From contig NZ_JBIGIA010000007.1 of the NCBI RefSeq assembly GCF_043555975.1, positions 234,623 through 298,622 of the forward strand: a stretch of 64,000 bases of DNA. The letters run 5' to 3'. The stretch comes from Pelomonas nitida. Its GTDB lineage: Bacteria; Pseudomonadota; Gammaproteobacteria; Burkholderiales; Burkholderiaceae_C. The notes below the pieces were generated by a model. It had not been told where the DNA came from. It searched no databases and worked only from the letters and a program-made list of their open reading frames with translations. The position numbers and the translations under genes were made by a program. Shown piece by piece: positions 33,497 to 41,566 of the stretch; positions within the stretch are counted from its first letter, which is position 1; the number at the start of each line of letters is the position of its first letter.

Positions 33497-35512
33497 TTAT
33501 TTCTTCTTCAACACGGCCTTCACGGTCGCCGCCACGTTCTCCGGCGTGAAGCCGAAGTGCTTGAACAGCACCGGCGCCGGGGCCGACTCCCCGAAGGTGT
33601 CGATGCCGACGACGGCGTCCACGCCGTACTTCCACCAGAAGTCGCTGACGCCCATTTCCACCGCCACGCGCGGCAGGCCCTTGGGCAGCACGGTCTTCTT
33701 GTAGTCCTTGTCCTGGCGGTCGAACACGTTGGTGGACGGCATGGACACCACGCGCACCTTCACGCCCTCGTCGGCCAGCAGCTTTTGCGCGGCCATGGCC
33801 AGCTGCACTTCGGAGCCGGTGGCGATGATGATCGCCTTGGCCTTGCCCTTGGCGGGCTCGGACAGCACGTAGGCGCCCTTGGCGATCTCGTCCACATTCG
33901 TCTTGGGCGAGTAGGCCAGGTTCTGGCGCGAGAGGGCCAGCAGGCTGGGGCGCTGCGCGTTGCCCAGCGCCATCGTCCAGGCCACGACCGTCTCGGTCGT
34001 GTCGGCCGGGCGCCAGACGTCCAGGCCGGGGATCAGGCGCAGGCTGGCGACATGTTCGATGGACTGGTGCGTCGGGCCGTCTTCACCCAGGCCGATGGAG
34101 TCGTGCGTCATCACGTGGATGACGCGGGTCTTCATCAGCGCGGCCATGCGGATGGCGTTGCGGCTGTAGTCGCTGAAGGTCAGGAAGGTGCCGCCGTAGG
34201 GGATGAAGCCGCCATGCAGCGCAATGCCGTTCATGATGGCGGCCATGCCGAACTCGCGCACGCCGTAGTTGATGTGGCGGCCGTTGTTGGGCGTGCCGGC
34301 GGCGTCGAAGCGCAGGTTGGGCGTGCTGCTCGTGTTGGTCAGGTTGGAGCCGGTCAGGTCGGCGCTGCCGCCCAGCATCTCGGGCAGCTGGGCCGTGAAG
34401 GCTTCCAGCGCGATCTGGCTGGCCTTGCGGCTGGCGACGGTCTGCGCGTCGGCATGGGCCTTGACGACGGCGTCCACGGCGATCTGCGCGAAGTTCTCGG
34501 GCAGCACGCCGGCCATGCGGCGCTGGAATTCGGCGGCCAGCTCGGGGTGGGCGGTGGCGTAGGCGTCGAAGCGCTGCTCCCATTGCTCCTCGGCGGCGGC
34601 GCCCGCGGCCTTGGCGTCCCAGGCGGCGTAGATGTCGGCCGGGATGACGAAGGGCTCGTGCGTCCAGCCGATGGCTTCGCGGGTCAGCTTGATTTCCTCG
34701 GCACCCAGCGGCTCGCCGTGGGCCTTGCTGGTGTTGGCGCGGTTGGGCGAGCCCTTGCCGATGTGGGTCTTGGCGATGACGAGCGTGGGCTTGTCGGCGC
34801 TCTTGCGGGCTTCGGCGATGGCGGCGTCGACAGCGTCGATGTCATGGCCGTCCACGGGGCCGACGACGTTCCAGCCATAGGCCTGGAAGCGCTTGGCCGT
34901 GTCGTCAGCGAACCAGGGCGCGACCTGGCCGTCGATGGAGATGCCGTTGTCGTCGTAGATGGCGATCAGCTTGTTCAGCTTCCATGCGCCGGCCAGTGCG
35001 GCCGCCTCGTGGCTGATGCCTTCCATCAGGCAGCCGTCGCCCAGGAACACATAGGTGTGGTGGTTGACGATCTCGTGGCCGTCGCGGTTGAAGTCGCGCG
35101 CCATCAGCTTCTCGGCCAGCGCCAGGCCGACGGCGTTCGTCACGCCCTGGCCCAGCGGGCCGGTGGTGGTCTCGACGCCGGCGGTGATGCCCACCTCGGG
35201 GTGGCCCGGCGTCTTGCTGTGCATCTGGCGGAAGGCCTTCAGCTCCTCGATGGGCAGGTCATAACCCGTCAGGTGCAGCAACGCGTAGATCAGCATCGAG
35301 CCGTGGCCGTTGGACAGCACGAAGCGGTCGCGGTCGGCCCAGTGCGGGTTGGCGGGGTTGTGCTTGAGGTGCCGCGCCCACAGCGCCACGCCGATGTCAG
35401 CCATGCCCATGGGGGCGCCCGGGTGGCCCGAGTTGGCCGCCTGCACCGCGTCCATCGCGAGGGCGCGGATCGCGTTGGCCATGAGGGTGGGGGAGGCGGT
35501 CGATGCTGTCAT
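33497..35512 (-). CDS. tkt: Transketolase
   Basis: A 671-residue thiamine-diphosphate enzyme that moves two-carbon units between sugar phosphates. It contains the expected landmarks in order. SGHPGAPMGMADI comes first. The ThDP/Mg2+ motif begins at GDGCLMEGISHEAAALAG and ends with NKLIAIYDDNGISIDG. GEDGPTHQSIEH and the RPADTTET block sit in the pyrimidine-binding domain. ATGSEVQLA is in the C-terminal domain. The ATG at 35512 (MTASTASPTLMANAIRALA) gives the normal family length; the longer frame to 35770 runs into the divergent hemerythrin gene. Confidence 0.96.
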   Translation of the reverse strand: MTASTASPTLMANAIRALAMDAVQAANSGHPGAPMGMADIGVALWARHLKHNPANPHWADRDRFVLSNGHGSMLIYALLHLTGYDLPIEELKAFRQMHSKTPGHPEVGITAGVETTTGPLGQGVTNAVGLALAEKLMARDFNRDGHEIVNHHTYVFLGDGCLMEGISHEAAALAGAWKLNKLIAIYDDNGISIDGQVAPWFADDTAKRFQAYGWNVVGPVDGHDIDAVDAAIAEARKSADKPTLVIAKTHIGKGSPNRANTSKAHGEPLGAEEIKLTREAIGWTHEPFVIPADIYAAWDAKAAGAAAEEQWEQRFDAYATAHPELAAEFQRRMAGVLPENFAQIAVDAVVKAHADAQTVASRKASQIALEAFTAQLPEMLGGSADLTGSNLTNTSSTPNLRFDAAGTPNNGRHINYGVREFGMAAIMNGIALHGGFIPYGGTFLTFSDYSRNAIRMAALMKTRVIHVMTHDSIGLGEDGPTHQSIEHVASLRLIPGLDVWRPADTTETVVAWTMALGNAQRPSLLALSRQNLAYSPKTNVDEIAKGAYVLSEPAKGKAKAIIIATGSEVQLAMAAQKLLADEGVKVRVVSMPSTNVFDRQDKDYKKTVLPKGLPRVAVEMGVSDFWWKYGVDAVVGIDTFGESAPAPVLFKHFGFTPENVAATVKAVLKKK

Positions 35513-35639
35513 GGCCGGGGGCTTTCCTGAGCTGAGGGGCAAAGCCGGCGATTTTACGGGGCGCCCTCTGCACGGCTTGATCCAGCGCAAGGTGTGGTCG
35601 TGGCCGAGGCGCGACGCTTGGCGGATGTTCCCGTCGCCC

Positions 35640-36257
35640 ATGCCCTTGACGGTGCGCGTCATCCGCGCAGAGCACGACGCGCTCGCCGCGATGCTGCGCA
35701 CGCTGCCCTTGCTGCTGGAAGCGCAGCGCCGCACGGGCACGCCGCCGGACTTCGGTGCGTTGCGGGCCATGCTGTTCTATGTCGACGAGTTTCCCGAACG
35801 CTTTCATCACAAAAAGGAAAGCGAGCTGTTGTTCCCGAAGCTGCGCGCGCGGGCGCCCACGCTGCGCGGGACGCTGGACGACCTGGAGGCCGACCATGCG
35901 CAGGGCGAGCGCGCGGTTCGGGAGCTGCAACACAGCCTGCTCGCCTGGGAGCAGATGGGCGACAGCCGGCGCGACAAGTTCGAGCAGCAGGTGAAGGTCT
36001 ACAGCGCGCGCTACCTGCGCCACATGAGGCGCGAGGAGACCGAGGTGCTACCGCGCGCCGCCCAGGTGCTCAGCGCCGAGGACTGGGCCGAGCTCGACGA
36101 AGCCTTCGGCGCGCACACGGACCCGCTCGCGCCCCGCGCCGGCCAGGCCGTGGATGAGGCCTACGCGCCGCTGCGCCAGCGCATCCTGTCGGCGTTGCCG
36201 GCGCCGTTCGGCTGGGCGGCCGCCCTGGACCTGGGCACCGCGGCGCCCGGCGCCTGA
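35640..36257 (+). CDS. Hemerythrin HHE-domain protein
   Basis: A 205-residue protein. The di-iron ligands of a hemerythrin-like four-helix bundle are visible: H in VIRAEHDAL, HH and E in RFHHKKESELLFP, DHAQGER, and H...E in YLRHMRREETEVLP. Such proteins bind oxygen or act in iron, NO or redox sensing; the role here is open. The ATG at 35640 is preferred; an in-frame ATG at 35625 adds five residues. The gene is divergent from tkt and convergent with the sensor cyclase gene, 22 nt away. Confidence 0.87.
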   Translation: MPLTVRVIRAEHDALAAMLRTLPLLLEAQRRTGTPPDFGALRAMLFYVDEFPERFHHKKESELLFPKLRARAPTLRGTLDDLEADHAQGERAVRELQHSLLAWEQMGDSRRDKFEQQVKVYSARYLRHMRREETEVLPRAAQVLSAEDWAELDEAFGAHTDPLAPRAGQAVDEAYAPLRQRILSALPAPFGWAAALDLGTAAPGA

Positions 36258-36279
36258 CGCACCGCCGCGCCGGGCCCGC

Positions 36280-39200
36280 TCACAGCGCCGTGCGCGAGCA
36301 GAGCTGCGTCAACCGGCCCGTCTTCACCCACTCGTCCAGCCGCAGCCGGGCGTCGTCGCGCAGTTCGGTCTCGCTCTGTGCTTCGGCGTCGACCAGGCCG
36401 ACCCAGGCGTTGCGGCCGATGTCCTTGGCCTCGTACAGCGCGGCGTCGGCCAGGTCGATGGCGGCGTGCCAGTCCAGCGTGGCCGGCAGGCGCGTACACA
36501 GCGGGAAGGCGCTGAAACCCACCGAGCTGGTGAGCGACAGCCGGAAGCCGCCGTCCAGCTCGAAAGGCCGGGCGGCGATGGCCTGGCGGGCGCGCTCGGC
36601 CAGCTCGGCGGCGCGTGAGCGCGGCGTGCCGCGCGCGACGATGAGGAACTCCTCGCCGCCCCAGCGCACCAGGTAGTCGGTCGTGCGGAACACCTGCTCC
36701 AGGCGGCCGCGCATCTGCGTCAAGACGGCGTCGCCGGCCATGTGGCCGTGCGCGTCGTTGATGCGTTTGAAGTGGTCGATGTCGATGAGGAAGAACAGCA
36801 GGTCCTGCTCGCTGCCGCCCGGGCTCGGGATGCTCGCGATGGGCTCGTAATGCCGCACGGCCAGGGCCGCGTCGGCCGGCAGCTGGCGGTCCAGGAAGCG
36901 CCGGTTGCGCAAGCCGGTCAGCGGGTCGGTGAAGCTGGCCTCCTCCAGCTCGGCGGACTTGGCCGTCAGCGCGGCCGTGGCGGCCTCCAGCGCCTCGGTG
37001 CGCTCCTGCACGCGCGCTTCGAGCACGCGGTGGCGGTGCAGCAGCAGCCGCGTGCGCACACGCACGATGCCGGCCACCAGGCCCACCACGGCCAGCGCGG
37101 CCAGCGCGCGCGCCCAGCCGGTCTGCCACCAGGCCGCCCGCACGACGACGTCGACCACCCGCTCGGCCGAACCCCACACGCCGTCGCGGTTGCTGCCCTG
37201 CATGTGCAGCCGGTAGTGGCCCGGCGAGAGGTTGGTGTAGGTGGCCGTGCGGCCCAGCGTGCCGTCCACCCAACCGTCATCCATGCCCTGCAGCCGGTAG
37301 CGGTAACGGTTGCGCGCGGGCTGGCTGTAGTCCAGCGACGCGAACGCCAGCGTGAAGGCCCGCTCGCCCGGCCCCAGCACGAGCTGGTCGGCGCCGGCCG
37401 GTAGCGCGCGTTCCTCGCCGTCGACGCGCAGGTCCGAGATGACCAGCGGCGGCCGGTAGGACCAGGGCGAGAAGCGGTCGGGGTCGACGATGAGCAGCCC
37501 GCGCGCGCCGCCGAACAGCATGCGGCCATCGTCGAGCGGCGCATAGGCGCGGAACCAGCCGGTGCCGAGGTCGGCCCCGTCGGCGGCGCCGAGCTCGCGG
37601 CGCTCGCCGGTGCGCGGGTCGAACATGTTGCGCTGCGACCAGATGCGCCCGCGCTTGTCGACCAGCAGGTTGGCGCCGAAGGCGCCGCCGGCGTCCGACG
37701 CCGCGACGGCCTCGAAGCGCGCATGGCTGCCATGGCTCTCCACCAGCCGATGCAGGCCGGTGCCGGTGTCCACCCACAAGCGGCCCGCCAGGTCCACCGC
37801 CATGCCCAGCACGGTCTGGCCGGTCAGGCCCGTGGCGTCGACCCACTCGGCCACCGGCTCGTCATCGGCCGGCGAGGCGACGCGCAGCAGCCCCGCCGCG
37901 CCGCCGGCCCACAGGCTGCCGTCCGGCAGCCGCGCGAAGGCGTTGAGTTCGCCGGTGCCACCCACGAGGCCGGCGGTGGCCACGGGGCGCATCTGCGGGT
38001 GCCGGGGCGTCCAGCGCATCAGCCCGTCGAGCGTTGCGATCCACAGCGCGCCGTCATCGCTGGCATGGAAGCGCCGCGGCACCGCGTTGCCGCTGCGCAT
38101 GGTTTCCTTCAGGCGGCCACGTTCGTCGAAGCGCATGAGCTGCGTGTCGACGGCCACCCAGACCGAGCCGTCCGCCGTCTGGCCGAGCGCGTTGATGCGG
38201 CCCGCCGGCAAGCCGCCGCTGCCCGGCACGATGTGGGCGATGGGCTGCAGGTTGCGGTCGCGGCGCTCGATGCCGCCGGCCAGCGTGCCCAGCCAGATCT
38301 CGCCGTTCTTCAACTGCAGGATGCTGCGCACGTCCAGCGCCGCCGGGCCGATGCCGTCGCGCACCATGGACAGGCCCGGCAGCGACGGCACATGGCGCAT
38401 CAGCCCGCCGCCGTAGCTGCCGGCCCAGATGGTGCCGGAGGGGTCGCGCAGCAGCGCACGCACGTCGCTGCGCGGGCCGGCGGCGGCACCGGCCGCGGCC
38501 GACAGCCGTTCGATGAGGGTGCCGTCGCTGGCACGGCGCCGCGACAGGCCCGACGAATCGCCGAACCACAGCTCGTCGGCATCCGGCTGCGCCATGGCCA
38601 TGACGGGCCAGACGCTGGCCGAGCCGTCGGCGGGCGAGCCCGGGCTGAAGGGCAAGGCCTGGCCGGCGGTGGACAGCGCCTTCAGCCGGCCCTGCGCCGT
38701 GCCCGCGATGATGCGGCCGTCCAGCGTCTCGGCCAGCAGCGTGACGAGCTGGTCGGACAGGCCCACGTCCAGCGTCTCGATGGGGCCGTCGGGCGCCTTG
38801 CGCGCCAGGCCGCGCCAGGTGCCGATCCACAGCGTGCCCTGTCGGTCCACCAGCAGCGTCTGCACGCGGGGGTCGGGCAGGCCGTCCTCGCGGCCGCGGT
38901 GGTGCGTGAAGCGCTCGCGCTTGACGTCGAAGCGGTCCAGCCCGCCGCTGCCGCCGATCCACAGCGTGCCGTCCTTCTCCAGCGCCAGCGTGCGCACAGT
39001 ATTGGCGGCCGGTGCCGCCTCGTCGGCGGAGTGGCCGTCGCGGGCCCAACGCGCCCATCGACCGGTGGCCAGGTCCATGCGCACCAGGCCGCTGTTGCCC
39101 GCCGCCACCCACATCCAGCCGCGCGGGTCGGGCAGCATGGCGCGCACGAACTGCTCGGGCAGCAGCTGCCCGTCGGGCGCGGCCAGCGCGTGATGCTTGA

Positions 39201-39408
39201 AGGCATAGCCGTCGAAGCGCATCAGCCCTTCGGGCGAACCGGCCCACAGCAGGCCGTGGGCATCGAGGGCTAACGCGGAGACCACGTTGTCACGGACGGC
39301 GCCGGATTCGCCCACGGGCTCGAAGCGCGGCACCACGGCCTGCGCCGCTCCGACCAGCCCCAACACGATCACCAGGGCTACGCACCCTTTCGTTATGACG
39401 ACCCTCAT
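36280..39408 (-). CDS. Two-component-type sensor with beta-propeller, Y_Y_Y and GGDEF domains (diguanylate cyclase)
   Basis: A 1042-residue membrane protein. A signal/anchor (VALVIVLGLVGAAQA) opens a long periplasmic region of propeller repeats (phrases such as DGTLWIGG, QGTLWIGTW, DGSLWAGG). A Y_Y_Y domain (LDYSQPARNRYRYRLQG) follows at about residues 680-750. One membrane helix (ARALAALAVVGLVAGIV) and a coiled coil lead to a GGDEF domain with RWGGEEFLIVA at about residue 915. The intact GGEEF motif predicts c-di-GMP synthesis in response to an outside ligand. Gene ends convergent with the hemerythrin. Confidence 0.9.
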   Translation of the reverse strand: MRVVITKGCVALVIVLGLVGAAQAVVPRFEPVGESGAVRDNVVSALALDAHGLLWAGSPEGLMRFDGYAFKHHALAAPDGQLLPEQFVRAMLPDPRGWMWVAAGNSGLVRMDLATGRWARWARDGHSADEAAPAANTVRTLALEKDGTLWIGGSGGLDRFDVKRERFTHHRGREDGLPDPRVQTLLVDRQGTLWIGTWRGLARKAPDGPIETLDVGLSDQLVTLLAETLDGRIIAGTAQGRLKALSTAGQALPFSPGSPADGSASVWPVMAMAQPDADELWFGDSSGLSRRRASDGTLIERLSAAAGAAAGPRSDVRALLRDPSGTIWAGSYGGGLMRHVPSLPGLSMVRDGIGPAALDVRSILQLKNGEIWLGTLAGGIERRDRNLQPIAHIVPGSGGLPAGRINALGQTADGSVWVAVDTQLMRFDERGRLKETMRSGNAVPRRFHASDDGALWIATLDGLMRWTPRHPQMRPVATAGLVGGTGELNAFARLPDGSLWAGGAAGLLRVASPADDEPVAEWVDATGLTGQTVLGMAVDLAGRLWVDTGTGLHRLVESHGSHARFEAVAASDAGGAFGANLLVDKRGRIWSQRNMFDPRTGERRELGAADGADLGTGWFRAYAPLDDGRMLFGGARGLLIVDPDRFSPWSYRPPLVISDLRVDGEERALPAGADQLVLGPGERAFTLAFASLDYSQPARNRYRYRLQGMDDGWVDGTLGRTATYTNLSPGHYRLHMQGSNRDGVWGSAERVVDVVVRAAWWQTGWARALAALAVVGLVAGIVRVRTRLLLHRHRVLEARVQERTEALEAATAALTAKSAELEEASFTDPLTGLRNRRFLDRQLPADAALAVRHYEPIASIPSPGGSEQDLLFFLIDIDHFKRINDAHGHMAGDAVLTQMRGRLEQVFRTTDYLVRWGGEEFLIVARGTPRSRAAELAERARQAIAARPFELDGGFRLSLTSSVGFSAFPLCTRLPATLDWHAAIDLADAALYEAKDIGRNAWVGLVDAEAQSETELRDDARLRLDEWVKTGRLTQLCSRTAL

Positions 39409-39527
39409 CCCGGCATTCTCAACGACGCCCGACACCCGCCGAGCCCCGGCCCCGCCCGGGAAAGCCCCGGGGCCGCACCGCCTTGGCCGGGCCACAACGT
39501 GAACTAGTGGCGGCTGCGCGGCAGTTG

Positions 39528-39558
39528 TATCAATTGGTGTTGCGCGATTTTATCAATT
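39528..39558 (+). promoter_or_regulatory. AT-rich promoter region with two TATCAATT repeats
   Basis: Two exact TATCAATT copies (39528-39535 and 39551-39558), 23 nt apart, stand out in an otherwise GC-rich gap between the divergent cyclase and response-regulator genes. The second copy overlaps a possible -10. Both lie 70-100 nt before the HD-GYP gene start. Confidence 0.4.
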
Positions 39559-39624
39559 TGCGGCAGACTGCGGTCACGGTCCTGCTGAACCACCTGGTGA
39601 GTCCGGGGCCGCCGGAGTTCCCCC

Positions 39625-40953
39625 ATGGACGCGCCCCTCGCACCACCCGCTCCCGTGCCGCCCGCCGATGCCCCGGCGACGCTGCTGTTCGTGGACGACG
39701 AGCCCTCAATCCTCAGCGCGCTGCGGCGGCTGTTCCGCCCCCATGGCTACCGCGTGCTGCTGGCCGACAGCGGTGCGGCGGCGCTGGAGATGCTGGCGCA
39801 GGAGAAGGTGGACCTCGTGCTGTCGGACATGCGCATGCCCGGCATGGATGGCGCGCAGCTGCTGCAGGCCGTGCGCGAGCGCTGGCCCGACGTGGCCCGG
39901 CTGCTGCTCACCGGCTACGCCGACATCGGCTCGACGATTGCCGCCATCAACCACGGCGAGATCCAGCGCTACATCGCCAAGCCCTGGGACGACAACGAAG
40001 TCCTGATGGCTGTCCGCGATGCGCTGGAGCGCTACCGCCTGCGCATGGAGAACCAGCGGCTGCTCGCGCTCACCCGCGAGCACAACGAGCAGCTGGAGCG
40101 CCGCGTGGCCGCCCGCACGGCCGAGCTGTCGCAGGTGAACGCCATGCTGGAACAGGCCTTCGCCGAGCAGCGCGAACACTTCATGCTGTCCATCAAGGTG
40201 TTTGCGGCGCTGATGGAGCTGCGCGACGGCGGGCTGGCCGGCTACTCGGAGCGTGTGGGCCAGTTGGCCCGGCGCCTGGCCGAGGCGATGAACCTGCCGC
40301 CCACGCAGCAGGAGGAGTGCTATGTGGCCGGCTTGCTGCACGAGGTGGGCAAGATCGGCCTGCCCGACGCGCTGCTGCGCAAGCCCGTGTCGCTGATGCG
40401 CGATGACGACCTGATCCGCTACCGCCGCTATCCGCTGCAGGGTGAGGCCGCGCTGATGCCGCTGTCCGGCCTGCGCAGCGCCGCGCGGCTGGTGCGCTGG
40501 CACCAGGAACGGCTGGACGGGCACGGCTTTCCCGACGGCATCGGCGGCGCGGACCTGCCCGTGGCGGCACAGATCGTCGGCCTGGCCGCCACCTACGAGG
40601 GCCTGCAGGCCGGCCGCCTCTCCGAGCGCCGCCACACGATGGCTCAGGCCCGCGCGGCTGTGCTGGGTGCTGCGGGCACCCTTTACCTGCCCGACGTGGT
40701 GACCGCGTTCGACCGGCTGCTGAGCACCGCGCCGCCGCCGGCGCAGCGCGAACGCGAGCTGTCAGCGGCCGAGCTGGCGCCCGGCATGGTCATGGCGCAG
40801 GACCTGCTCAGCCCGCAGGGCACCTTGCTGCTGGCCGCCGGCTTCGTGTTCGACGCCCCCGTCATTGCGACGATCCGGGACCTGCTGGCGCGGGAGGGCC
40901 TGGACGTCTGCTTCCGCATCCGCGACACCCGCCCGCAAGCCGTCCCGGCCTGA
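39625..40953 (+). CDS. Response regulator with degenerate HD-GYP domain
   Basis: A 442-residue protein. The receiver domain (residues about 18-135) has the acidic pocket DDE at 24-26, phosphoacceptor D68 (LSDMRMPG) and K in AKPW. A coiled-coil linker leads to an HD-GYP-like domain at about 185-370. Its key residues are changed: the first ligand position is Y207, the HD pair is H239-E240 (LHEVGKIG), and HHExxDGxGYP reads HQERLDGHGFP (293-303). The fold appears kept but c-di-GMP phosphodiesterase activity is doubtful. It is followed 19 nt later by a second receiver gene. Confidence 0.87.
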   Translation: MDAPLAPPAPVPPADAPATLLFVDDEPSILSALRRLFRPHGYRVLLADSGAAALEMLAQEKVDLVLSDMRMPGMDGAQLLQAVRERWPDVARLLLTGYADIGSTIAAINHGEIQRYIAKPWDDNEVLMAVRDALERYRLRMENQRLLALTREHNEQLERRVAARTAELSQVNAMLEQAFAEQREHFMLSIKVFAALMELRDGGLAGYSERVGQLARRLAEAMNLPPTQQEECYVAGLLHEVGKIGLPDALLRKPVSLMRDDDLIRYRRYPLQGEAALMPLSGLRSAARLVRWHQERLDGHGFPDGIGGADLPVAAQIVGLAATYEGLQAGRLSERRHTMAQARAAVLGAAGTLYLPDVVTAFDRLLSTAPPPAQRERELSAAELAPGMVMAQDLLSPQGTLLLAAGFVFDAPVIATIRDLLAREGLDVCFRIRDTRPQAVPA

Positions 40954-40972
40954 ACTTCCGCAGAGAACGCCC

Positions 40973-41566
40973 ATGCACAGCCTCACCACCGCCTCCCGCA
41001 TCGAACCCCAGCATGTGCTGCTCGTCGACGACGAGTCGGCCATCCTGCACGCCCTCGTGCGCACGCTGCGCCGCGGTGTCACCGAAGGCCTGTGGCCGGC
41101 GCTGCGCACTGAGCTGTTCACCGACCCGGCGGCCGCGCTGGCGCGTGCCGAGGAGCAGACCTTCGCGCTGGCCATCAGCGACTTCCGCATGCCCGGCATG
41201 AACGGCGCGCAGTTCCTGGCCCGGCTGCGCGAGCGCCAGCCCGAGTGCCGGCGCGTCATCCTGTCTGCGCATGCCGACTTCGAAGGCCTGGCTGACGCCA
41301 TCAACTCGGCACGCATCGCGCAGTTCCTGTCCAAACCCTGGAACGAGCCCGAGCTGCTGGCCGTCGTGCACGAGCAGCTCAACGAATACCACCAGGCCGT
41401 CGAGACCCAGCTGCTCGCCGAGCGTCAGCGGCTGAGCCAGGGCGAGCTGACGCCGCAGGAAGCCGAGCGGCGCCGGCTGGAACGCATGGAGCCCGGCATC
41501 ACGCGGGTCGAGTGGAGCAGCGACGGCGCTTACGTGCTGGACGCCGTCGGCGCGTTCGGGCCATGA
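40973..41566 (+). CDS. Response regulator receiver protein
   Basis: A 197-residue protein with a receiver domain (VLLVDDESAILHAL; phosphoacceptor D70 in ISDFRMPGMNG; K in SKPWNEPE). The short C-terminal tail (LAERQRLSQGEL... then RRRLERMEPGITRVEW) has no DNA-binding or enzymatic domain. It is the middle gene of three: 19 nt after the HD-GYP-like regulator, and its stop overlaps the kinase start by 4 nt (ATGA). It probably acts as a phosphate shuttle or by protein contact. Confidence 0.88.
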   Translation: MHSLTTASRIEPQHVLLVDDESAILHALVRTLRRGVTEGLWPALRTELFTDPAAALARAEEQTFALAISDFRMPGMNGAQFLARLRERQPECRRVILSAHADFEGLADAINSARIAQFLSKPWNEPELLAVVHEQLNEYHQAVETQLLAERQRLSQGELTPQEAERRRLERMEPGITRVEWSSDGAYVLDAVGAFGP